Positions 56,253 through 64,000 of a stretch of DNA of 64,000 nt are shown in pieces. A program made the position numbers and the translations under genes. Source of the DNA: Gordius sp. MW1 (lineage: Eukaryota; Nematomorpha; Gordioida; Gordea; Gordiidae). The stretch spans positions 10,168,168 through 10,232,167 of the forward strand of contig OZ038531.1 of the NCBI GenBank assembly GCA_964036665.1, written 5' to 3'. Each line of letters starts with the position of its first letter. Within the stretch, counting starts at the first letter, position 1. The notes under the pieces are model-generated. The model saw nothing but the letters and a program-made list of their open reading frames with translations, was not told the origin of the DNA and did not search any database.

Positions 56253-56640
56253 AACTAATATAATGATCGACTTTTATATAATCAACTAAAAATGTTTAAA
56301 TTTAACTTTAATAGAATGACATAAAAATATTTTAAGTTGTTTAAAAATTGCGCAAATGAAATTTAAGCGCAGGGTTTTATAGCAAGATCAAATCCAGAGT
56401 ATTCATAAACAAATAATTCAATGATAATTTTTTTGCAAATTTTAACTTTCATTTATCAATAAACGCAAGTGTAATATACATAAATTCATATTAATATCAT
56501 CAATTCAAATTTTCAATTAGTACCTATAACAATAATTAAAGAAAATAAAGAATTTAAAGATGTTATTCGATTGACATAATTTTTCCAATGACGGCTTCGG
56601 TAATGTGGGCAGTTGGAGAAATATCATCAAATCTTTTGGC
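56253..56640. other. 3' flank of the Ig receptor gene
   Basis: AT-rich sequence downstream of the receptor stop codon (- strand), presumably its 3' UTR. No reliable polyadenylation site can be chosen. Confidence 0.4.
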
Positions 56641-57141
56641 TTATCTATCATAGTATATAGGAGAAGTATTGGAAGAGTATGCATATACATTAGGATACGT
56701 ATATTCCTTTCCCTGATTTAAACTGCTTGGGTGCGTCTCGTTTTGATCATTTGTGGATATAAAAGGATTTCCATGGGATTTATAATTATAACAACCACCG
56801 TGATGGCTATTATAAAATATTTCCATGTCATCTTCCGAAATTTTAGATGTTCTGAGATTAGAATTATCGTGGGAAAATGTCATGTATTTGTTCCCCTTCC
56901 CATCCTGGAACGGCTTTTGTAAGCTATAAAATTGCGGTTGCATAAATGATTGAACCATCGATTGTGGTGTCGTATGAGATGTAGACCCTACTGCAACTGT
57001 GGATGGTCTTATCGAGGAAGCATTATAATAGGTAGGGGAGGAGGCTATAATTCTAGGGACACGATTTACCTGTGTAACTATTATTTCTTTAGTCGGCATT
57101 TGCGGAACTGTAACTTTAAGCATGGAACTATTCGATGAAAT
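56641..57141 (-). CDS. Kirrel-like last exon: tyrosine-rich tail
   Basis: Acceptor ATTAATTAG, phase 0, 166 residues to TAA at 56641-56643. The tail holds several tyrosines in SH2-ligand-like contexts (YTYPNVYAY with Y922-P-N-V, and IFYNSHHG, CYNYKSHG). YxNx is the Grb2 SH2 consensus, and irre-family receptors are known to recruit Grb2/Nck adaptors; use here is inference. Confidence 0.88.
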   Translation of the reverse strand: MSSNSSMLKVTVPQMPTKEIIVTQVNRVPRIIASSPTYYNASSIRPSTVAVGSTSHTTPQSMVQSFMQPQFYSLQKPFQDGKGNKYMTFSHDNSNLRTSKISEDDMEIFYNSHHGGCYNYKSHGNPFISTNDQNETHPSSLNQGKEYTYPNVYAYSSNTSPIYYDR

Positions 57142-60100
57142 CTAATTAATAATATTGATATACATTACATACAGAGGGTCATTTAATACGAAATATAGGT
57201 TATTACAAAAACCGTGACTTTAAAGGATGCTTAGTAGAATAGGCCTTTTTAAAACTAATAACATTTCAATTTCAAAATGTATTTGCGACTTATTATGTTC
57301 TATCAAGTTAATGCTTTAAAGGTATCACCTCCTCAGAGCCATCACAGCTTAAAGCTGAGTCCGACGAAACCTGTTCAACTAGATTGTTTTCAAAAACTTG
57401 ATTCTTTAGTTTGTCGGATTGCTCTTTGCTCTTCGAATTGTCATCATAATAAGAATTGTTCTGCGACGTTTCGACATTCCCTTTAACGCTATCCTTGTCA
57501 TGTACAATTTTCAAATCTTTCTTTCCTTTACAAATTTTTATTGTATAATATCGGTTTTGTTATAGTTAATTTATGAATATTTCATCAAACAAATTTGTTT
57601 TAGTTAATTTATGAATACTTTATCAAACAAATTTACCCTCTCTACTTAGCGTTGGTGAATATGATGCTGTCGAAACGTTGCCTTTTCTATTGTGCCTCCT
57701 CCTATAATCGCAAACAAAGAAGGTTGCTCCTATGACTAAAAACAGGGAAACGATTAAACCAAACCCTATAAGCATCCATGGTAATGATAAATGTTGGATC
57801 CATGAATCTGTTAAATTATCATCGTTATTAGAATGGTATTCTTCAAACTCTTGACCCCCTTTGAGCTCATTTTTAGTTATAATTTTTGCAGAATCGTGAT
57901 CTCTTCGTCTTGAAATTGTATTATCTTCTTTGGAAATCTTAATAATATCTTTGGCGTAAAGCACCCACGGTTTACTATCTTGGCCTTTGCTATTAATCGC
58001 AGTGCAGTTAAAAGTGAGCGAAGGTTCAAGGAAATTTGAATTTATTTCCATTTCCAGCTTGCTTGTGGTCCAAAAGTTTTCCAAGTCTTCGGTGTTCTTA
58101 AAAAATAGGGTTTTATTAAATATATGTGTAATAAGAGTTATAAAAAAGAACCATTTTTTTAAATATGCTTAATTAACTAGTTAGATATTTATTATTACTA
58201 AATTTAGGATTTGGATAATTTTTAGAAGTGCTGTAAGATTTTTAGAATTTGCACATAAAACAGGTGAATTTAAATTGGTAAGATAAATAAGTATGAATTA
58301 ACCTTAATATTAAATGGATAAGTTTGCTGTTTTAACGTGTTTCCGTTTAAAGTCCAAGTGATTTCCTCAATCCGAGGTGCAGACCTGATAGCACATTTCA
58401 TAACCAAACTAATGAGACCATTAATTTTGTGATTGAAATCACCTAGGCCGATTTTGTATATTACGGGAGGACCTTTAAAAGCATAAACATAAAAATTAAT
58501 ATTCTAATTAATTGTGTTTCGTAAAAAACCTTTTAGCAACAACTCTGCGTCAGCGGAAATGATCGATGTTATTTGAGAACTGTGGTGGTGATTGTGTTTT
58601 TTAAGAAGGGAAGAATCTTGTTTAACAAGACATCGATAAAGACCAAGATCGTTAAACATCACACGATCAAACATTAAATATGGCGCCGATGACAACAAAT
58701 TTGAATGTCGCTCCAATCCGTTTATCGTGTCACTTTGCATAGGGTCAAATTTTAAATAATGATTCTTCTCTTAAAACAAAAAATAAAGTGTTTACTACAT
58801 GGAAGTGTTAAATTTTAAACATCTTTTTATGGCTTAATTACTTTACAAAAGTAATATAGTTAAAAAAAACTTGTTCAGGGACTGTTAAAAATATTTTATA
58901 TCATTAGGATAATGACCAAACGTTATATTATAGGTGGAAGCTTTATACAATTTTGGAGCACATGTGCTGCTTTGGCAAAATTATCGATCAATTGTGCTTA
59001 AATACTTACCTTCACGCTCGTTTCCATCGTTGTTAGACGCTTCGTTTTCAAAATACTTTTCGCCAAATTTGTTTGGTGAATGAATTTTGATCCATTTATA
59101 GTTTGGCAAAGGATTAGCATCCGCCAAACATGTAAAATTGGCATAATCCCCCATATTAACGGCTATTGTCGACTTGGGCCTCACCAAAAACTGAGGGCCA
59201 TCTATAATACAATAACATGTTAAAGATTCTAATATTAGTATTTTTTTAAAGTTCATTTTACACTTGACAACTTACATATAACTTTAATTTCGTAACTGGA
59301 CGTTTGTTGACCTAATGCGTTGCGAGCTGTACATTTGACTATGTCTCCGTGATTGTGCCTCAGTACGGGATTGAACATTAGACTGGAGTCAGTGTGGTTG
59401 TTTAACTTTTCCCCATTCAAGTTCCATTCAATTTCATCGGCTTTAGGATTTGCAGTTACCATACATGTGAGCCTCAATTTGGATCCTTCTATAATAATAT
59501 CTTCCTTTTGGTTCCCACTAATTGATTTTGCTCTCATATGACGACCCGTAGGTTCTACTTTCACGTACGGAATAAATTTAACATTTAGCACACTTTGAGC
59601 TTTAACGTCTAAAGCAGTATGGGGAAGATTAGCCTGATGATAACCATCTTTCAAGTCGAAAGCTGACAAATCGTATTTGGACTCGCAGATAATGGAAGAG
59701 CCGTTCAAATCTCGATCAGTTGATAACGTTATGCTCCTTATGTGAAAAAAAGAGGGTATTTTAAGGTGGAATTTTGTTTTGGAAAAACGATAGCTAGTAT
59801 AAATGTTATAGAATTTACTTAAAAACCCATTTGCTCATTGACAAAGATTGTTCCCAATCTGACGTGTTTAAAACGTGATATGGAAACCGTAGGTTTGAAC
59901 TGTGAATGGAGATAATGTTACGCGGGTAACTTTCCTTCGTGCGACAAGTTATATTAACAAGCTCCTTTTCGTGAGTTTCAATCAGGGGACCATTTAAAAT
60001 TTCTGGTTTTCCCGGCAAAACTGATTTCGAAACAATATTTATTGATTAATTTTATCGTGTTTTAATTTATCAACGATTAATATTGTTTAACAAAATAATT

Positions 60101-60976
60101 GCTCGTATATGTTTAAATTAATATATACCTAAAACAGTGAGATTTGCTTCCTGAGAAACAGCACCAATAAAATTATGAAAAGGAGTAATTTGGCATTGGT
60201 AGGTTCCCGAATCCTCCTCAGATACCGAAATGATTTCAAGATGGAAATCTCCTATGAAATAAAGCATACCCATTAGTATAGCATTAATAAAATATAAATT
60301 AATTTGGTATAGCATTAATAATATATAAATTAATTTGGTCTAGCTCCCAGTTCAACAGAATTAGTCTAAGATTTGCCAAATGTTTAGGTATTTATTTAAT
60401 ATTAGAATTTTTGTGAATGTGCCTTGGCATTAGCATAGTAATAACTTCGTATGTTAAAATTTAACCCCATATTCTTTCTATTTTTAATTTTATTTGTTTG
60501 ATATAAGGTAAGCTTAATTAATTTTTATTAAAAATTGATCATGCTTTATTAATAAAGAACATGCTTAATAGTTAATTTTATCAATTTACATTTAACTTTT
60601 AATGATATAATTGAACAAATATTTGTGCTTCAATCTAGCAACAGGTTCAAATAAAAAACAATGCTTTTTCATATGGTTAAACTGATTTATATATTCTTAC
60701 CTTTTTTCATATCGCCCCTCATCGTCATTTTAGTGGAATATTCCAATAAATCAAGGTAAGTTCCCAAGGCAAAACCGTCCTTGACCCATTGGACATGAGG
60801 TATTATAAGTTCATAGAGTAGTAATGCAGATGCTTGAGATGCGTTTGCGTGCGATTTATAGGTGTTTTGTGACAAGCCAATGCGGCAAGGTATGAGAACG
60901 TTTTTACCGCTAAATGTCGTTATGTCATGCGGTTCAACAATGAATTCGTAATTTGCTCGCGACGTCAAGATCAAGG
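56641..60976 (-). CDS. Kirrel/Roughest/SYG-1-like five-Ig adhesion receptor, 5' exon missing
   Basis: Single-pass cell adhesion receptor of the irre/nephrin family (homophilic and heterophilic recognition in myoblast fusion, eye patterning, synapse choice and slit diaphragms). Exons (-): 60976-60701, 60251-60129, 60020-59819, 59736-59276, 59201-59010, 58769-58530, 58472-58303, 58096-57637, 57525-57329, 57141-56641. All phases agree; 939 residues plus stop are encoded here. Five Ig domains with cysteine pairs: D1 PCRIG...YQCQI with HVQWVKDGFALG (a Kirrel signature), D2 ITCRTK...IICES, D3 LTCMVT...VKCTAR, D4 FTCLAD...YRCLV, D5 MKCAI...FNCTAI. The transmembrane helix is WMLIGFGLIVSLFLVIGATF (about 661-683), then a tail of about 256 residues. 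The first exon (signal peptide, ending in phase 1) was not found. No C-terminal PDZ ligand is obvious (ends YYDR). Confidence 0.92.
57329..57525 (-). CDS. Kirrel-like exon: cytoplasmic tail
   Basis: Acceptor TTTGTAAAG, donor GAGGAG|GTGATA, phase 1 in, phase 0 out. Polar Ser/Asn/Lys-rich tail (KKDLKIVHDKDSVKG through LSCDGSEE). Confidence 0.82.
57637..58096 (-). CDS. Kirrel-like exon: Ig5 end, transmembrane helix
   Basis: Acceptor TTTTTTAAG, donor AGAGAGG|GTAAAT, phase 0 in, phase 1 out. It encodes LTFNCTAINSKGQDSKPWVL (Ig5 end), an acidic juxtamembrane stretch with NLT, the helix LPWMLIGFGLIVSLFLVIG and the basic stop-transfer RRRHNRKG. Confidence 0.93.
58303..58472 (-). CDS. Kirrel-like exon: Ig5 first part
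   Basis: Acceptor CTTTTAAAG, donor ATTAAG|GTTAAT, phase 1 in, phase 0 out. It encodes GPPVIYKIGLGDFNHKINGL and MKCAIRSAPRIEEITWTLNG. It was not evident as a long open frame and was recovered by splice phase. Confidence 0.87.
58530..58769 (-). CDS. Kirrel-like exon: Ig4 second part
   Basis: Acceptor TTGTTTTAAG, donor CTAAAAG|GTTTTT (weak), phase 1 in and out. It encodes DLGLYRCLVKQDSSLLKK with the second Ig4 cysteine and a His-rich loop. Confidence 0.85.
59010..59201 (-). CDS. Kirrel-like exon: Ig4 first part
   Basis: Acceptor GTATTATAG, donor GTGAAG|GTAAGT, phase 1 in and out. It encodes YGPQFLVRPKSTIAVNMGDY and ANFTCLADANPLPNYKWIK; the YGP opening is a family hallmark of Ig4. Confidence 0.93.
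59276..59736 (-). CDS. Kirrel-like exon: Ig2 end and Ig3
   Basis: Acceptor TCACATAAG, donor ATAT|GTAAGT, phase 2 in, phase 1 out. It encodes SITLSTDRDLNGSSIICES (Ig2 end), then KLRLTCMVTANPKADEIEWN and GDIVKCTARNALGQQTSSYE (Ig3). Confidence 0.93.
59819..60020 (-). CDS. Kirrel-like exon: Ig2 first part
   Basis: Acceptor GAAATCAG, donor TTTAA|GTAAAT, phase 1 in, phase 2 out. It encodes VLPGKPEILNGPLIETHEKE and LVNITCRTKESYPRNIISIH. Confidence 0.9.
60129..60251 (-). CDS. Kirrel-like exon: Ig1 second part
   Basis: 123 bp, phase 1 in and out. It encodes GDFHLEIISVSEEDSGTYQC and ends EANLTVL. It carries the second Ig1 cysteine (DSGTYQC). Confidence 0.92.
   Translation of the reverse strand, partial: EISILKSFRYLRRIREPTNAKLLLFIILLVLFLRKQISLF
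60701..60976 (-). CDS. Kirrel-like exon: Ig1 first part
   Basis: Acceptor CAATTTTAG, donor AAAAAG|GTAAGA, phase 1 in and out. It starts LILTSRANYEFIVEPHD, the probable end of a signal peptide and start of Ig1, then NVLIPCRIG and HVQWVKDGFALGTYLD. Confidence 0.92.
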
Positions 60977-61150
60977 CTAAAATTGAGATTAAATTATAAC
61001 AGTGTTACAATAAAAGTGTAACCTTATATTAAATCTAAAACAATTAAATTCCTTTTTAAACATTTTAAACATTGACTCAGAGTTTTAAACTAAAAACAAT
61101 TTCAACATAGAAATAATTTAATTCGTTTAAAAATTTAGGTCATTTGTTGG
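60977..61150. other. Intron or 5' flank of the Ig receptor gene
   Basis: Sequence upstream of the acceptor at 60976-60977 (- strand orientation). The split codon at the acceptor shows that another coding exon lies upstream, so this is intron. No exon was found here. Confidence 0.6.
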
Positions 61151-61489
61151 CAGGCGCGTAGCCAGGATTTTCTCAAGGGGGAAGAAAAATTCAAAAAAAA
61201 TTTCGACACTTTTATTTGTAATGTAACAAAAATAAGCTTCGCCTATAATATACGCGAAACTTCAAGGCGCTATATAACCAGCTTTAGAAAAATCTCTTTT
61301 TCATAAATAAAAGCATTCACTATCGCTTTTAATTATGTTTCCAGACTTTTATAAGTGTCTCAAAATCTTTGATGCAACTAAACTATAATATTTTAATCCA
61401 TTTAATCTAATTATTAATCAAAAAATTTTTTAAATTTTGGTCAAGGGGGTAGAAAATTTCCTCTTTCTGCCCCCTTGGATACGCGCCTG
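61151..61489. mobile_element. MITE with CAGGCGCGTAGCCAGG ends and perfect target duplication
   Basis: A 339-bp element; ends CAGGCGCGTAGCCAGG and (inverted) CAGGCGCGTATCCAAGG, with 8-mer TTTGTTGG on both sides (61143-61150 and 61490-61497). A relative of the CATGGGCGTAGCCAG family with CAAGGGGG subterminal blocks. It lies inside the first known intron of the receptor gene. Confidence 0.85.
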
Positions 61490-61497
61490 TTTGTTGG

Positions 61498-64000
61498 GCG
61501 TCATAATTTATAGATATATAAACACAATTTTTTTATTTGAACATGAAAAATGTCCAATACGCAGGATTACTAAAAAGCTGAGCCTACTAGTCATATTATG
61601 CTTTTACTACAAGATTAATAACAGGGTCACGCCACGCCCTATGATAACGAACTAACCCAAGCAGGCTACATAAGCCATATGACCATATATATAGTAGAAA
61701 CTTATTTTTTAAACAAATTACGGTAAATTAGGTCAACACTTTTGTAATTATCTTAAAATACATGAGAAGTTATAGATCAAAAAGCCAAAACCAAATTTTT
61801 ATATGAACAATGAGGTCTGTTATTTATTTATTTGATATTTACATTAACGAGTATATTTTTCTAAAACCTTGAAGTTTAATTTAAAAAAAAAGCTTATATA
61901 GATAAAATTCAATCTTGCAGTAGCGATCCAAAGCTTGCCCAAATATTGGTAAGCCAAGATTGGGTCCGATGCCCATATAAACGCTGATTTACCTAACCCT
62001 AAAAAGTTTTTTAATCAATTGTTAGGCTGCGAATGCGACAACTAAAACTTTTTTACGGGTTTCCCCGAGCAAGTCAATTATGAATTAAAGGGTGCGTTAA
62101 GGGTGGTCTATAGTTTAAAAGAAAATTATTTTAAAACTTAATTATTTTTTAAAAAAATAATTTCAAAACTCGATAATTGCTTTTTACATTCTCATACACA
62201 CATGCAATTTAAGACACTCATAAAGCAAAGTGGTGCTGACACCGACCGATGCGTGATAATTTGTTAGACTTGTGAGAGGGTGCAATTAAAACGTTTTTCT
62301 CCATTCCATTTACAAAGGTTTTCTATTATACTTTAAATTGGAAGGGTAGGATGGGCGAGGCAAAAAACAAATAAAACAAATAACTGTAAGATATAATAAT
62401 AACCTTAGCGTTAAAAAAAACTTTTAAAACACTTTATTTGGTGGAAGGCATCAAATTAAAATAACCTTTTTATCAAAGAGCAAACATGGAGAGATGTTAT
62501 GGGTAAAGGAACTGTTATCAAAGGCCTCTACGGCTGCCTTCAACGGTAACCCATACTTTACTACGTTAACGTCTTTTGCGAGAAGTTCGAGAAGTTTTCA
62601 ATATTTAAATAAAAAATTTGTTATTTCTCCGATAATATTTAAATTGAAAGGCGTTAGCTTTTTATATTAATATTTTTAGAATTGTGCGATTATTGTAAAA
62701 TTTTGAGATATGCTTAAAATCCTGACATTAAAAGGATATGAATTTAAACAAGATATAGAACATGTGTTTCGGATCGTTAATGTCTAAATTTATCTATTTA
62801 TAATTGTAGTGATTTAAAGTTTTAAAATTGAACACAACTAAATTGGCATATTAAACACCTCCCACATTATTTAAATTGCATCGTTGATGCCCCGAAAGAA
62901 CACTAGGTTAATATCCAATTAATATATGCAAATTAGCCTCTAGTTTACACCTTTGGTTCATATGGGAAGGTCCGGTTTTATTACGATTTGCCAGAATTAG
63001 CAAATAAAAATATTTTATCATTAAAATGATTAGGTTCGAAGGAGTTGAGATTTATTGGAGCTTAATGTGTTTTCCGATGATTAAGGCGTTGCAAAGCAGC
63101 AATAAAATTTAGTATTGATTTATTTTTTAAGATTCAGTTTTGAAAGGTTTTGAAATTTTATATTAAAAATTTATTAAAATCCGTAATAGAAAAATAATAA
63201 AATAAAGAATATTAAATATTAGAGAAAATTTACAACTTTTTGAAAAGACGTCAAATGAGAGTTAAAACACGAGAAAAGTTTTACAATATTTTAAGGTATT
63301 AATTGCTAGCAAACTCACAGTAAATATATAGTTTTTAGAATTTACTTTTAAGTTGGAAAGCAAAACATCTGTGAATTGGGAGTTATGTGTAGTTAAATCA
63401 TTAACGAGTTCCTAATATATGTCTGAAAAACAATATTAACTAAAATTTACAAACGCTAATGTAATTGAACTAGAACTAATCATAGTCAAAAAATAGCCCA
63501 GATTTTTATAAGTTTTTGGATTATCAGAATTAAAAATAAAGGTTTCATTATGACAACCCTAAGAACCGCCGACCTTAGCTAAAGATTTTGAAGCTATGGG
63601 TGTGGTCAGGAGGGTCGAAGGTCAACAATTTTCTATTTTAACATATTTCATACATCATTTTTTTCATACTAAATTTAAAATAGACCTTTTAAGCAAAACA
63701 AAGCATCAATTTAGCACAAATAAGATTGGAAGCCTCGTTAAAATTTTTGGTAGGCGGGGTCGGTCGATTTTCGTATAGTTGCAGGTTGATGCAACGTTCA
63801 AGTCACGGGGTGGTGTGTTGTACATCACAACAATTTGATTAAAAAACAAATGAAGATGGGTAATTAATAATTTAGTAGGGACTAGTTGAGCACCACGTTG
63901 AGGTATTAATAACAACACCACACTATGATTCTATTAAATTGGTTTGTTGGCTGGTGCTCACGAATGAATTCTAAACATACTCCAATAATAATACAAGTCA
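61498..64000. other. AT-rich region, no gene seen
   Basis: Probably the long first intron of the Ig receptor gene. I searched the - strand for a signal-peptide exon ending in phase 1 and found no convincing one. The open frame at 63706-63921 starts hydrophobic but is unlike a signal peptide exon. Confidence 0.45.

Noticed and set aside
63706..63921. Missing signal-peptide exon of the Kirrel-like gene
   Set aside because: The frame begins hydrophobic (MVLLLIPQRG) but the core is too short. There is no cleavage-like region and no donor in phase 1 at a suitable place, so I do not assign it.

Overview
This is a window of AT-rich animal nuclear DNA. It carries three intron-containing, conserved metazoan signalling or adhesion genes, embedded in introns and intergenic DNA full of DNA transposons, MITEs, a rolling-circle (Helentron-type) repeat cluster and broken LINEs. 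GT-AG introns, an adenylyl cyclase of the type 9 class, an EVI5-type RabGAP and a Kirrel/Roughest-type five-Ig receptor all point to an invertebrate animal. The sequence alone does not settle the phylum; an arthropod or other protostome is my guess.

Layout. (1) 1687-28468, + strand: a complete adenylyl cyclase 9-like gene. Its eleven exons join in frame to 1636 codons plus a stop. Intron 3 is 14.6 kb and holds a cluster of three Helentron-like elements (8335-16387) with roughly 129-bp minisatellites. (2) 31428 to about 39.5 kb, - strand, tail to tail with the first gene: an EVI5-type TBC RabGAP with a long coiled-coil tail. Fourteen exons are well supported and one candidate first exon is weaker. 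(3) 44.7-56.3 kb: a transposon graveyard. It has two broken RTE-type LINE copies, a hAT element with a perfect 8-bp target duplication but a degraded transposase, and a 2.46-kb foldback palindrome nested inside another element that itself split one LINE copy. (4) 56641-60976, - strand: a Kirrel/Roughest/SYG-1-like receptor, complete except for the first (signal-peptide) exon. (5) 61.5-64 kb: intergenic or 5' intron sequence with no recognised gene.

The three host genes are not an operon and show no evident joint function. All act at or near the membrane: cAMP synthesis, Rab11-type membrane traffic and homophilic adhesion. All exon boundaries were read directly from GT/AG sites and checked by phase arithmetic and by conserved protein motifs.

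The most unusual content is repetitive. The Helentron-type units have subterminal inverted repeats, a 3' hairpin, minisatellite cores and a tRNA-like module; two of them form a nearly identical 2.8-kb direct duplication. The foldback element has arms that are themselves arrays of 128-bp repeats. At least ten members of a MITE family with CATGGGCGTAGCCAG ends are present, several with intact 8-bp target duplications.
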